The position numbers were made by a program, and so were the translations under genes. From Clostridia bacterium (lineage in GTDB: Bacteria; Bacillota; Clostridia; UBA1381), in the NCBI GenBank assembly GCA_017621875.1, contig JAGASE010000020.1:186001-250000 (forward strand): a stretch of 64,000 nucleotides of DNA, given 5' to 3'. The notes beneath the pieces are model-generated. The model did not search any database. It saw only the letters and a program-made list of their open reading frames with translations, and was not told the origin of the DNA. How positions within the stretch are numbered: position 1 is the first letter of the stretch; the number at the start of each line of letters is the position of its first letter. Shown piece after piece: positions 18,509-27,463 of this stretch.

Positions 18509-19942
18509 TTAGTCAAGCCATATTTTTGCAAGTCCGCCCTCGCTCGTTTCTTTGTATTCCTTGGAAAGTGCATAGCCCGTTTCCTTCATTGTTTTAATAA
18601 CCTTGTCAAGCGAAATTTTTCTTGTGTCGCTCAAAAAATTGGCAAGACTTACTGCGTTAATTGCACGCATAGCTGCAACGGCGTTGCGTTCTATACAGGG
18701 TATCTGCACAAGTCCGCAGATAGGGTCGCATGTAAGCCCCAAATGATGCTCTATAGCAATTTCTGAAGCGTACTCGATTTGTTCTATATCAAGTCCGAAA
18801 AGCTCTCCCAACATTGCCGAAGCCATTGCACACGCACTTCCTATTTCTGCCTGGCAGCCGCATTCCGCACCGGAAATAGAAGCGTTTGTCTTTATTAAAT
18901 TTCCGATTAACCCTCCAACACCGAGAGCCCTAACTATGTCATCGTCACTAAAGCCTTTTTTTAGCTGCTGATAATAAAGAACGGCAGGTACAACTCCAGA
19001 AGCTCCGCAGGTGGGTGCTGTGACTATGGTATTACCGCAGGCGTTTTCTTCGCTTACTGCAAATGCATAGGAGCAAACCATTCGGTTTTCTCTTGTTTCC
19101 GAGCTTTCGTCGATATGCCGCTGTGAAAAAAGATATTTTGCCTTTCGTTGTACATTAAGCCCTCCGGGGAGTATCCCTTCCGAATTAAGTCCGCGGCTGA
19201 TGCTTTGCTTCATCGTCTGCCATATTTTCATAAGATATTCGATAATCTCTTCGCCTTCAAACTTTAAAATATACTGCCAGATACTTAAATTATTATCCTC
19301 GCAGTATTTTTTTACACCTAAAAAGGTCGTATGAATATAAATATCATCGGGAGTGATATTTTTATACCCTTCAATCTCAATACTTCCTCCACCAATGCTC
19401 ATAATCCGTATTTTATCAATCATCGCATTATTTTTAAAAGCCAGTATATCCATGGTATTGGAATGAGGCAAATCTTCCTCAGTATAATTAAATTCAATGC
19501 AGGAGGGGATGGCACCAAAGGTTTTTTTAATAACTCTGTCCGTCCCGTGACCGATACCGGTTTTTGCAAGCGAGCCATAAAGTATCACCTTAAAGAAATC
19601 GGCATTTTTGTTTTTTTTAAGAAAAAATCTACACGCTTTTTCGGGTCCCATCGTATGTGAGCTTGACGGCCCTGAGCCGATTTTATATAATTCTTTTAAA
19701 GATTGCATTCCTGTTGCTTGCTGTGATTTCTGCTTGTCGCTATCACAAGCTGCATCAAAAAAATATTCCAATGGTACACCAAACAGCTTTGCAAGCTTGT
19801 GAAAATTATCGGTTGAAGGTCTTGATATTCCGGTTTCCCATTTAGACACAGCTCTGTTGCTTATATTAAGCAGCTTTGCGAGCCTGTCCTGAGAGAGATT
19901 GTTTTTAGTTCTTAAATATAATATTTTTTCAGAATAATTCAT
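18509..19942 (-). CDS. XRE helix-turn-helix fused to L-serine ammonia-lyase (iron-sulfur type)
   Basis: 477 residues in one frame. Residues about 5-61 form an XRE/Cro HTH (LSQDRLAKLLNISNRAVSKWE is the recognition part, written here as 21 residues in the family; key positions are the LSQ start and SNRAVSKWE). From about residue 78 follows a complete single-chain L-serine dehydratase: KIGSGPSSSHTMGP, then TAPTCGASG, then the cluster-ligand cysteines in AECGCQAEIGSACAMA and CDPICGLVQIPC. The enzyme deaminates serine to pyruvate and ammonia with an oxygen-sensitive 4Fe-4S cluster. The start ATG at 19942 follows CGGAGG. The fused HTH is not part of the usual enzyme; serine-responsive autoregulation at the dyad upstream is my inference. 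Confidence 0.9.
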   Translation of the reverse strand: MNYSEKILYLRTKNNLSQDRLAKLLNISNRAVSKWETGISRPSTDNFHKLAKLFGVPLEYFFDAACDSDKQKSQQATGMQSLKELYKIGSGPSSSHTMGPEKACRFFLKKNKNADFFKVILYGSLAKTGIGHGTDRVIKKTFGAIPSCIEFNYTEEDLPHSNTMDILAFKNNAMIDKIRIMSIGGGSIEIEGYKNITPDDIYIHTTFLGVKKYCEDNNLSIWQYILKFEGEEIIEYLMKIWQTMKQSISRGLNSEGILPGGLNVQRKAKYLFSQRHIDESSETRENRMVCSYAFAVSEENACGNTIVTAPTCGASGVVPAVLYYQQLKKGFSDDDIVRALGVGGLIGNLIKTNASISGAECGCQAEIGSACAMASAMLGELFGLDIEQIEYASEIAIEHHLGLTCDPICGLVQIPCIERNAVAAMRAINAVSLANFLSDTRKISLDKVIKTMKETGYALSKEYKETSEGGLAKIWLD

Positions 19943-19969
19943 AATATACCTCCGAGCTTATTAAAAAAT

Positions 19970-19999
19970 AGTATAACAATTTTTATAGAGAATAGTCAA
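19970..19999 (-). promoter_or_regulatory. Promoter of the HTH-serine dehydratase gene
   Basis: Minus strand TTGACT (19999-19994), 18-base spacer, TATACT (19975-19970), 28 bases before the ATG. Confidence 0.7.
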
Positions 20000-20019
20000 G
20001 GTATAAGGAAAAAAATAGC

Positions 20020-20036
20020 ATCAACCGTTAGTTGAT
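20020..20036. repeat. 6-5-6 inverted repeat upstream of the HTH-serine dehydratase promoter
   Basis: ATCAAC (20020-20025), CGTTA, GTTGAT (20031-20036), about 20 bases upstream of the -35. It could be an operator for the fused HTH. On the minus strand it is followed after a few bases by a T-run, so it may instead act as a second terminator for tcdA. Confidence 0.5.
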
Positions 20037-20042
20037 ATACAA

Positions 20043-20074
20043 AAAAATCAAAGCAGATTTCCGCTTTGATTTTT
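20043..20074 (-). terminator. Terminator of the icd-tcdA transcript
   Basis: AAAAATCAAAGC (20043-20054) and GCTTTGATTTTT (20063-20074) form a 12-bp stem with an 8-base loop; on the minus strand a U-run follows. The tcdA stop codon lies inside the stem. Confidence 0.85.
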
Positions 20075-20771
20075 ATTTTATTAAATCTTTAATTACTTCT
20101 CCGGCAATAATCATACCTGCAACAGGAGGTACAAAGGATACGCTGCCGGGAACCTGACGTTTTGACGATACTTCGTCGATATCAGAATCCGGCTTAAGCG
20201 GTTCTTCTTTTGAATAAAGTACCTTAAGCCGCTTAATTCCTCTTGATTTAAGCTCACGTCGCATCACTCGTGCGAGAGGGCAGACCGAGGTTTTGTAGAT
20301 ATCGGCTATTTCAAATTTTGTTGGGTCCAGTTTATTTCCTGTACCCATGCAGCTGATAATCGGCACTGAAAACCGATTTGCTTCTTCTATAAGAGTAAGC
20401 TTAGAGGTAACGGTATCAATTGCATCTATGATGTAGTCGTATTCGGATATGTCAATTTCTCTATCCCTGGTATAAAAGCAATTTATCGGTGTAGCGTTGC
20501 ATTCGGGATTGATATCGCGTATTCTTTCTGCCATTACGTCAGCTTTGGATTTTCCAATAGTGGAGGAAAGCGCTATAAGCTGTCTGTTTATATTGCTCTC
20601 CGCAACGGTGTCGTTATCAACTAAAGCAATAGTACCGATGCCGCCTCTTGCCAGAGCTTCACACACAAATGAGCCTACGCCGCCGACACCGAAAACAATT
20701 ACCTTTGCATTCTTCAGCTTTTTAACGGCTTCTTTTCCAATAAGAATTTCACTGCGTATAAATCTGTTCAT
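20073..20771 (-). CDS. tcdA: tRNA threonylcarbamoyladenosine dehydratase
   Basis: E1/ThiF-like enzyme that uses ATP to cyclise t6A37 in tRNA to ct6A. 232 residues. The nucleotide-binding GVGGVGSFVCEALARGGIG motif near residue 28, the VDNDTV acidic turn and SNINRQ loop are diagnostic, as are the D(A)IDTVTSK stretch and the C-terminal RRELKSRGI segment. Start ATG at 20771 lies 1 base after the icd stop, so the genes probably form one transcript; a functional link between them is not evident. Confidence 0.9.
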   Translation of the reverse strand: MNRFIRSEILIGKEAVKKLKNAKVIVFGVGGVGSFVCEALARGGIGTIALVDNDTVAESNINRQLIALSSTIGKSKADVMAERIRDINPECNATPINCFYTRDREIDISEYDYIIDAIDTVTSKLTLIEEANRFSVPIISCMGTGNKLDPTKFEIADIYKTSVCPLARVMRRELKSRGIKRLKVLYSKEEPLKPDSDIDEVSSKRQVPGSVSFVPPVAGMIIAGEVIKDLIK

Positions 20772-20772
20772 A

Positions 20773-21987
20773 TTACATCATTTTTTTCAGAGTTTCATTT
20801 ACGGCAAGAAGAAATTCTTCTGTTCCTACCTTGGTTATATTCGGCAGGGTAGAGAGGGCTGCTAAATCGCCCGTCATAATTCCGCTCTCGATTGTATCAA
20901 TAGTAGCCTTTTCAAGATTATCGGCAAAGCTGCAAAGCTCCGGAAGCTCATCAAGCTCACCGCGTTTTCTCAAAGCCCCTGTCCATGCAAAAAGTGTGGC
21001 AACACTGTTTGTGGAAGTAGGCTCGCCCTTTAAATGCTTATAATAATGGCGTTGAACTGTGCCATGTGCAGCCTCATACTCATAAATTCCGTCCGGCGAA
21101 ACAAGCACAGATGTCATCATTGCAAGGCTTCCGTAGGCAGTCGCAACCATATCGCTCATTACATCGCCGTCGTAGTTCTTGCACGCCCAGATATATCCGC
21201 CGTTTGAACGCACAACTCTTGCCACAGCGTCATCAATTAAGGTGTAGAAATATTCTATACCGGCATTTTCAAATTTTTCCTTATACTCATTCTCATATAT
21301 TTCCGCAAAAATATCCTTGAAATGGTGGTCATACTGCTTTGAAATAGTGTCCTTTGTGGCAAACCACAAATCCTGCTTTGTGTCAAGTGCGAAATTAAAG
21401 CAGCAGCGTGCAAAGCTTGCAATGGAATTATCTTTATTGTGAAGTCCCTGAATGATACCGTCGGTATCGTCAAAGTCATAAATCAGCTTTCTGGTTTCAT
21501 TTCCGTCCTTATCGGTGCAAACAAGCTCACATTTGCTTCCTTCTTTTACCTGCATTTCGGTATTTTTATATACATCACCGTATGCGTGACGTGCGATAGT
21601 AATAGGCTTTGTCCATGTGGGAATGTAAGGTGTTATACCTTTTACTATAATCGGCGTACGGAAAACAGTACCGTCTAAGATAGCACGGATAGTACCGTTT
21701 GGCGATTTCCACATCTGCTTTAAGTTATATTCATCAACGCGTGCAGCATTAGGTGTTATGGTAGCACATTTAACCGCAACGCCGTATTTTTTTGTTGCCT
21801 CTGCAGAATCCACAGTAACCTGATCATCGGTTTCATTTCTGTATTCAAGTCCCAAATCATAATATTCTGTCTTAAGGTCGATATAAGGGATAAGAAGTAT
21901 ATCCTTTATCATCTTCCAAATGATTCTTGTCATTTCGTCGCCGTCCATTTCAACGAGCGGTGTTTTCATTTTGATTTTCTCAGCCAT
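20773..21987 (-). CDS. icd: NADP-dependent isocitrate dehydrogenase, eukaryotic-like (type II)
   Basis: Oxidises isocitrate to 2-oxoglutarate and CO2 with NADP reduction. 404 residues. The N-terminal [13 protein letters not shown] motif, the [17 protein letters not shown] substrate loop and [12 protein letters not shown] belong to the homodimeric type II group found in mitochondria and some bacteria, not the E. coli type. Start ATG at 21987 follows AAGGAGA. Together with citrate synthase it makes the carbon skeleton for glutamate. Has its own promoter. Confidence 0.94.
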   Translation of the reverse strand: MAEKIKMKTPLVEMDGDEMTRIIWKMIKDILLIPYIDLKTEYYDLGLEYRNETDDQVTVDSAEATKKYGVAVKCATITPNAARVDEYNLKQMWKSPNGTIRAILDGTVFRTPIIVKGITPYIPTWTKPITIARHAYGDVYKNTEMQVKEGSKCELVCTDKDGNETRKLIYDFDDTDGIIQGLHNKDNSIASFARCCFNFALDTKQDLWFATKDTISKQYDHHFKDIFAEIYENEYKEKFENAGIEYFYTLIDDAVARVVRSNGGYIWACKNYDGDVMSDMVATAYGSLAMMTSVLVSPDGIYEYEAAHGTVQRHYYKHLKGEPTSTNSVATLFAWTGALRKRGELDELPELCSFADNLEKATIDTIESGIMTGDLAALSTLPNITKVGTEEFLLAVNETLKKMM

Positions 21988-22023
21988 AGTCTTCTCCTTG
22001 CATAATAATTAAATTTTATGTAT

Positions 22024-22052
22024 ATTCTATCATAAATCGGTATTTTTTTCAA
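22024..22052 (-). promoter_or_regulatory. Promoter of icd-tcdA
   Basis: Minus strand TTGAAA (22052-22047), 17-base spacer, TAGAAT (22029-22024). Confidence 0.68.
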
Positions 22053-22073
22053 TTAAAAATCTATACAAATTTA

Positions 22074-22108
22074 TGATGTAACCCTTATTTTTTTTGTATA
22101 TTACATCA
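22074..22108. repeat. 8-bp inverted repeat between fumarase and icd
   Basis: TGATGTAA (22074-22081) and TTACATCA (22101-22108) around a 19-base T-rich loop. It lies just after the fumarase stop and 22 bases upstream of the icd -35. It may be a weak terminator of the fumarase transcript or a protein-binding site for icd; the sequence does not decide. Confidence 0.45.
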
Positions 22109-22112
22109 AGCG

Positions 22113-22955
22113 TCATATAATAACTGTTTCGTGCCGCGTTGCATGACAGTTGATATTTACCGCTACCGGAAGCCCTGCAATGTGAGTGGGGAAGTATTCA
22201 ACATTGACTCCGAGTGCGGTTGTTGTTCCGCCAAAGCCCTGCGGTCCGATGCCAAGCTTGTTTATTTTTTCAAGCAGCAGCTTTTCCAAATCAGCATAAT
22301 ACGGATTTTCGTTAGCTGTGTCAATATCCCTTGTAAGAGCAAGCTTTGCAAGCTGTGCTGCCTTTTCAAAGGTTCCGCCGATTCCGACTCCGACAACCAT
22401 TGGAGGACATGGATTTGCACCGGCTTTTTTAACCGTTTCTGTAACAAAGTCAATCACGCCGTTTACGCCGTCAGACGGGTTCAGCATTTTTAAAGCGGAT
22501 TTATTTTCGCTGCCGAAGCCCTTTGGTGCAAAGGTGATTTTAAGCTTGTCGCCGTCTGTGAAGGTGTAGTGTATTACAGGCGGCGTGTTATCCTTTGTAT
22601 TTACTCTGTTAAGCGGGTCTTCAACAACCGATTTTCTTAGATATCCGTCTGTATATCCTGCCTTAACGCCTTTTTCAACAGCAACCGAGAGGTTATCTCC
22701 TTCAATATAAACCTCCTGACCTACTTCAATGAAAAATACCGCCATGCCTGTATCCTGGCAGATGGGAATCTCCTTTTTGCCGGCAATTTCAGCATTTTCC
22801 AAAAGATTTTTCAGTACATTTTTTCCTACGTCGGATTTTTCTGTTTCAAGTGCGTTTTTAAGTGCCGCTTTGATTGCAGGGTCAATATAACAGTTGGCTT
22901 TTATGCACATCTCCTTTACAGCCTGAGTGATTTTTTCTGATGAAATTTTTCTCAT
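22113..22955 (-). CDS. Class I fumarate hydratase, alpha subunit
   Basis: N-terminal catalytic part of the iron-sulfur fumarase (TtdA/FumA-alpha family), 280 residues. Visible features: IPICQDTGMAVFF with a candidate cluster cysteine, GFGSENKSALKML, and NPCPPMVVGVGIGGTFEKA with another. It hydrates fumarate to malate, or in relatives handles tartrate, with a partner beta subunit. No beta gene adjoins: the downstream gene is icd and the upstream gene a glycosyltransferase. Start ATG at 22955 follows AAAGGAA; a TTG 9 bases upstream is less likely. Substrate cannot be fixed from sequence alone. Confidence 0.85.
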   Translation of the reverse strand: MRKISSEKITQAVKEMCIKANCYIDPAIKAALKNALETEKSDVGKNVLKNLLENAEIAGKKEIPICQDTGMAVFFIEVGQEVYIEGDNLSVAVEKGVKAGYTDGYLRKSVVEDPLNRVNTKDNTPPVIHYTFTDGDKLKITFAPKGFGSENKSALKMLNPSDGVNGVIDFVTETVKKAGANPCPPMVVGVGIGGTFEKAAQLAKLALTRDIDTANENPYYADLEKLLLEKINKLGIGPQGFGGTTTALGVNVEYFPTHIAGLPVAVNINCHATRHETVII

Positions 22956-22971
22956 GATTAACAATTCCTTT

Positions 22972-25950
22972 CTAACCGATTAATTGCCACGATGGCAGCC
23001 ACCGCAGAAAATCCCTTACAAAATCTCCGTTTATCGGGTATCCCGAAATCACGGGATAAAACAATATAAAAAGCATGATTGCAAGCAATGTATATGCTGC
23101 AAAATATATTTTGTAGCTTCGTTTTTTTTCATAAAGCCTGCATGCAGTGTGTGCAAGCATAAGCACAACGAAGGGTACACACGGGAAATAGTGATAAATG
23201 AAGGTTGTTCTTGTTACAGGTATCCATGGTGCTAATTGTGCAAGATAGGCAATTACTAAAAAAAGTGCATTCTTGTTTTTATTGCGTATTGCGTCATATA
23301 AGCAATAGAAAAACGCAGCTATGCCGCTCCACCAGATAAGTGGATTTCCAAATGAGCTTATATTTTCGGTTAAATCACCGTTTGTGCCGGAATAATACCA
23401 AATCGGGCGGAAATTTATCGGCCACATATACCAGAGTGATGAAAATGCGTGTTCTGCCGAAACAACAGTTTTCCCATGATAGGTAAACATATCAATCTGA
23501 TTTTGAATTATGCTGTCTATGCCCGATTTGCTGCATCGTACAAACGGAATATATGATAAAAGATAAATCCCTATTGGCACGGCAATAAATGCAAGCAGAC
23601 AAAACATAATTGTTTTAAACGCTTTTATCCTAAATTCCGTATTCCCTTCGCGATATCTTTTGTAAAGACAAATAAAGAAGATAACCGCAAGCCCTGCTCC
23701 GGCATAAATTCCCGTCCATTTACATGCAATTCCAAAGCCCATTGCCGCTCCGCAAAGTCCGAGCGGAATAAAGGTCTTTTTTAAAGATGTATCGTTAAAG
23801 CTTATGCAGTAATACTTATACATAAACAAATACATAAGCATTATAAAGAAGGTTACATATACATCTATCGTTGCAATTCTTGTCTGAGCAAAATGCATAA
23901 AATCAAATGCAAACAGCAGGGAGGTGCAGGCAGAAAGCCAGGTCATACCGAACATTTTTTTTGAGAAAATATAGATAGTCGGTATCATTAAAATTCCAAA
24001 CAGTGTTCCGACAATACGCCAGCCGAATGGTGTCATTCCAAAAGACCGTATTCCTTGGGAAATAAAAATTTTTCCAAGAGGCGGATGCGTCCATTCATAA
24101 ACCGGCATTTTGTGCAAAAACTCATATGCTGTACGAGCATGATAAATTTCGTCGAAATATGTGCTGTTTCGAAAGCTTTCAAAAGCAGGAACACAGCTTT
24201 GCTCATCAAAAAGCTTTGAGGCTGTATCAGGAGTAATAAGCCTTTTTTCATCATCATAAATACCCATTTCAAGTATATATACGGTATCGCTTGCCGATAT
24301 TGTGAGATATTGGGCGGAGGCAGATATATCTTGAAGGGTTGTCCAGAAAAACACATTTCCGTTTTCGAGCTTTTGCGAGTATGTTACGCTGCCGTTTTCG
24401 TCGATTAATGACAAATCCAGCCTTCTGTTCGCAGAAAGCTCCAAAGCACCTAAATATATTTTAATTTCCGATATCTCTGTATTTTCGCCTAAGTTTACTG
24501 TAATTGGGGTATCTGCTTCAAGAGTTTCGTAGGTTTGAGGTGCAGACGTATCTCCGAGATTATAGAGTGCAACAGCAGAATATATAAGTGTAATTATTAC
24601 AGCTGCCGCCATGTCACGCTTTGTTACAGAAGGAAGAGCTTCCGAACGCTCCGGCGGAATAGGTGTTTTTGATACTTTGGTGCAATATTCCTTTTTGGAA
24701 TATATCCAAAAAAGCAGAAGCAAAATAACCGACAGCCAGCTGATAACAAGGCTTATCGGCACAAAGCCTGAATTATAAAACGTTTCAGGGCTGTAATAAA
24801 ACAAAACATGAACCATATTCAAAAGCTGTACGGCGGAAATTCCTATATAAAGCCCAAACTCTCTCTTTTTAAGCGACATACAGCATGCACAAAGCATAAG
24901 CGGCAAGGCTGGGAATGCATAGCGTTCATGCATTTTTGCAGAAAGCATGAAAGTAGAAAAGCAGATAAATGCCGCTGTATAAAAATATTTATTTTCCGAC
25001 TTTTTTGAAAAAAAGATAACAGCCGAAAATGCAACAATAACTACGATTGCTAAATATCCCACTGCGGAAATAAGCGGATTCAGCTCTGCCCAGTTTAATC
25101 CCAGAGCTGTCCAGATATTATATGCATTTACCGAAGCATAGCTGTACGAGCCTATTGTAGCTTTGTATTGCTCAATAACATTGCCGATGCCAAAAGGATA
25201 GGCAAGAGCAAACATCAATGCAATGGCACAAAGTCCCGAAAGTAAATTTATAATAAATTTCTTTTTTGAAAAACCGTTCAAAAATACATTTTCAATTATT
25301 GCGTAAATAAGAACGGGTGTGTAAAACAGTGCCTGCGGCTTTATGAAAACTGCGATGGCAAAGGCAAAATACGAAACTGCCGTTTTTCTTTCCGTAAGGA
25401 AGTAAAGCATTATAAGCACAAAAAGAGTGAAAACCGAATCCACCTGTCCCCATATTGCGGAATTAAAAATCACCGCAGGGTTAAAGAGAAACAGTACGGA
25501 AAAAATACTTGAATAATATGAATTGCTGTTCTTCTTTGAAAGCTTATATATGACCGCTCCGCATAGTAAATCACAAACTATAGCAGGCAGCTTAAGCAGA
25601 ATATATGATATAGCTTTATTAAGGCTGAGCGTGTCTTTAACAAAGCCTATAAAATAAAGAACATACATATATCCCGGTGGATAATCGGTAAAGGCATCTG
25701 AGGTATAAAAGCTGCCAAAGCCTTCGGCGAAAATCATATCTGACCATGAATCAAAGCAGCTCATATCGGTAGGATGTCCGGAATAGAAGAACGCAGCAAA
25801 AAGCCGCACTGTAAATGCAGCTGACAAAACAAGTACAAAGCTTAAGTGTTTTTTTGAGGCGGACGGTGTTCTCTCGTACGATATTCGGGAATAAAATAAA
25901 CTAACGGCCGCCAAAGAAAAAACTAATACCGTAACAACTGCACTTATCAA
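22972..25950 (-). CDS. Giant double GT-C glycosyltransferase (PMT-like C-terminal half)
   Basis: 992 residues with many hydrophobic helices in two blocks. The N-terminal block (about 1-420) has a lumen-type HPTDMSCFDSW and DYPPGYMYVLY loop like GT-C mannosyltransferases using polyprenyl-phosphate sugars. A middle exported beta-rich region (about 450-590; VNLGENTEISEIKIYLGALE onward) resembles a discoidin-like sugar-binding fold. The C-terminal block (about 600-990) has FDEIYHARTAYEF and the WTHPPLGK motif of protein O-mannosyltransferases (PMT/GT39). The start TTG at 25950 is chosen because GAGGTGA lies upstream and the promoter -10 lies inside any longer frame. Likely transfers sugars from a lipid carrier to secreted protein or polymer; acceptor unknown. 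Confidence 0.85.
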   Translation of the reverse strand: MISAVVTVLVFSLAAVSLFYSRISYERTPSASKKHLSFVLVLSAAFTVRLFAAFFYSGHPTDMSCFDSWSDMIFAEGFGSFYTSDAFTDYPPGYMYVLYFIGFVKDTLSLNKAISYILLKLPAIVCDLLCGAVIYKLSKKNSNSYYSSIFSVLFLFNPAVIFNSAIWGQVDSVFTLFVLIMLYFLTERKTAVSYFAFAIAVFIKPQALFYTPVLIYAIIENVFLNGFSKKKFIINLLSGLCAIALMFALAYPFGIGNVIEQYKATIGSYSYASVNAYNIWTALGLNWAELNPLISAVGYLAIVVIVAFSAVIFFSKKSENKYFYTAAFICFSTFMLSAKMHERYAFPALPLMLCACCMSLKKREFGLYIGISAVQLLNMVHVLFYYSPETFYNSGFVPISLVISWLSVILLLLFWIYSKKEYCTKVSKTPIPPERSEALPSVTKRDMAAAVIITLIYSAVALYNLGDTSAPQTYETLEADTPITVNLGENTEISEIKIYLGALELSANRRLDLSLIDENGSVTYSQKLENGNVFFWTTLQDISASAQYLTISASDTVYILEMGIYDDEKRLITPDTASKLFDEQSCVPAFESFRNSTYFDEIYHARTAYEFLHKMPVYEWTHPPLGKIFISQGIRSFGMTPFGWRIVGTLFGILMIPTIYIFSKKMFGMTWLSACTSLLFAFDFMHFAQTRIATIDVYVTFFIMLMYLFMYKYYCISFNDTSLKKTFIPLGLCGAAMGFGIACKWTGIYAGAGLAVIFFICLYKRYREGNTEFRIKAFKTIMFCLLAFIAVPIGIYLLSYIPFVRCSKSGIDSIIQNQIDMFTYHGKTVVSAEHAFSSLWYMWPINFRPIWYYSGTNGDLTENISSFGNPLIWWSGIAAFFYCLYDAIRNKNKNALFLVIAYLAQLAPWIPVTRTTFIYHYFPCVPFVVLMLAHTACRLYEKKRSYKIYFAAYTLLAIMLFILFYPVISGYPINGDFVRDFLRWLPSWQLIG

Positions 25951-25978
25951 AAAAATCACCTCTTTCACAATATTTACT

Positions 25979-26007
25979 ATTATAACCTTTTTTTTCAAAA
26001 ATTTCAA
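25979..26007 (-). promoter_or_regulatory. Promoter of the GT-C gene
   Basis: Minus strand TTGAAA (26007-26002), 17-base spacer, TATAAT (25984-25979), 29 bases before the TTG start. It excludes the longer possible start at 26010. Confidence 0.78.
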
Positions 26008-26091
26008 CATAAAATGTTTAATATATATGAAATGAGGGTATATATTAAGTAGAGATTAAAAATCTCAAGTAGTACAAAGGGAGATGAGCGT

Positions 26092-26631
26092 ATGAAATTT
26101 AACATCATTGGAAGAAAAATTACTGTAAATGAGAAGAACTCGGAGTACATTAAGAAAAAAATCGGAAAGCTCGATAAATTCTTTAAATCGGAGGCGGAGG
26201 CAAGAATTGTTATCGGAACCGTAAAGGATAAAGAATATATCGAAGCAACTATATATTCGGAGGGCATGATATATCGTGCGGAGGTGACAGATGTAGACGT
26301 ATTTACGGCGGCGGATAAAGTGGTAGATTTAATCGAGCGTCAGATACGTAAAAATAAAACAAAGCTGGAAAAGAAAACACGCAGAGAAGCATTTGATGAC
26401 GGCAGACTTTTAAGCGGAGACGATTATGTTGACGGGGAGGAAAGCTCGGAATTCAATATTGTCAAAACAAAACGTTTTCACGTTAAGCCGATGAGTGCAG
26501 AAGAGGCCGTATTGCAAATGAACCTTTTGGGTCACAATTTCTTTGTATTTAAAAACCACGAAACCGATGAATTAAATGTTGTGTATAAAAGAAAGGACGG
26601 AGACTATGCAATCATTGAATCGATCGAGTGA
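26092..26631 (+). CDS. hpf: Ribosome hibernation-promoting factor, long form
   Basis: Binds the 30S decoding region and dimerises ribosomes to 100S particles in slow growth. 179 residues: the N-terminal S30AE/RaiA domain (about 1-100, starting MKFNIIGRKITVNEKNSEYI) plus the C-terminal dimerisation domain (about 120-179, IVKTKRFHVKPMSAEEAVLQ). The two-domain length is the Firmicutes long form. Start ATG at 26092 follows AAAGGGAGATGA. Divergent from the glycosyltransferase gene and closed by a hairpin. Confidence 0.95.
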   Translation: MKFNIIGRKITVNEKNSEYIKKKIGKLDKFFKSEAEARIVIGTVKDKEYIEATIYSEGMIYRAEVTDVDVFTAADKVVDLIERQIRKNKTKLEKKTRREAFDDGRLLSGDDYVDGEESSEFNIVKTKRFHVKPMSAEEAVLQMNLLGHNFFVFKNHETDELNVVYKRKDGDYAIIESIE

Positions 26632-26650
26632 TTGTATAGCTTTTGGAGGC

Positions 26651-26679
26651 GGGGACTCGTAATTCGGCGAGTCCCCTTT
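26651..26679 (+). terminator. Terminator of hpf
   Basis: GGGGACTCG (26651-26659) and CGAGTCCCC (26668-26676) form a 9-bp GC-rich stem with an 8-base loop and a short, interrupted U-tract. Confidence 0.82.
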
Positions 26680-26694
26680 CGTTAAAAAAGGGAT

Positions 26695-26723
26695 TTGCAA
26701 TTATTTTGTCGTATATTTAGTAT
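26695..26723 (+). promoter_or_regulatory. Promoter of the flavoprotein gene
   Basis: TTGCAA (26695-26700), 17-base spacer, TAGTAT (26718-26723), about 60 bases before the ATG. Confidence 0.62.
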
Positions 26724-26785
26724 GGGTAAAGCTTTATCCTAAAATATTTGCTGTGTGAATAGCACAGGAAAGGACGGTTATCTTG

Positions 26786-27352
26786 ATGTATATTCTGGCA
26801 CTAAACGGGAGCCCGAACAAGGACGGAAACACTGCATTTTTACTTAAAGAAATAATTTCGCACTGCAAAGACGCGGAATGTGAAATTGTAAATCTTCATT
26901 CGGCAATGACCGCAGCAAAAACACCGTTTTGCGTAAGCTGCTCAAATCCATGCGATAAGCGGTGCTACAAGGGAACGGAGCTTGAAGCTGTTTATGAAAA
27001 GGTAGCAAGAGCAGATTTTGTTATTTTTGCATCACCTGTTTATTTTGGCTCAATGTCGGCACAAATGAAGGCGTTTTTTGATAAAACGCGTGCAATACGT
27101 GCAAATAAGGAATGGCTCGGAAAGCCGATGGCGGCTGTAAGCGTGGGAGCTTCAAAATACGGCGGTCAGGAAAGAACTATTGACCATATTCAGTCCTGCG
27201 GTCTTGTTCTGGGAATGAAAGTAATTGGAAACGGAAGTGCTCTTGGAATGGGGCATTTCGGAGTGTCGGCACAACGTCCTGCAAATGAGGATGAATATGC
27301 AATAAAACAGTGTGAAAGTCTTGCAAATGCCATTTTAAATTACAGCTTTTAG
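26786..27352 (+). CDS. Iron-sulfur flavoprotein / NADPH-dependent FMN reductase family
   Basis: 188-residue flavodoxin-like protein. The N-terminal LALNGSPNKDGNTAFLLKE loop binds the FMN phosphate, and SPVYFGSMSAQMKAFFDKT is the second FMN-binding loop of this family. A compact cysteine cluster, CVSCSNPCDKRC (about residues 49-60), lies where iron-sulfur flavoproteins carry their 4Fe-4S ligands, although the spacing differs from the classic CX2CX2C form. Likely an electron-transfer or quinone/oxygen detoxifying reductase of an anaerobe; partner unknown. ATG at 26786 is preferred to the TTG just before it. AAAGGA lies upstream. Confidence 0.82.
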   Translation: MYILALNGSPNKDGNTAFLLKEIISHCKDAECEIVNLHSAMTAAKTPFCVSCSNPCDKRCYKGTELEAVYEKVARADFVIFASPVYFGSMSAQMKAFFDKTRAIRANKEWLGKPMAAVSVGASKYGGQERTIDHIQSCGLVLGMKVIGNGSALGMGHFGVSAQRPANEDEYAIKQCESLANAILNYSF

Positions 27353-27463
27353 TATAATTTTAAAGAAAAAGGTAAAATTACATATAAAAATAAAGGATTT
27401 TTCGTTCTAAACGTCGAATAAATAATATGGACGAAATCAAAATACTTAGGAAAGGAGATTTTT

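Noticed and set aside
25951-26010. Longer ATG start of the GT-C gene
   Set aside because: A TTGAAA-17-TATAAT promoter lies inside it, and GAGGTGA directs the TTG at 25950.
27353-27463. Promoter for dnaG
   Set aside because: The 110-base AT-rich gap has no hexamer pair I could defend; left unannotated.
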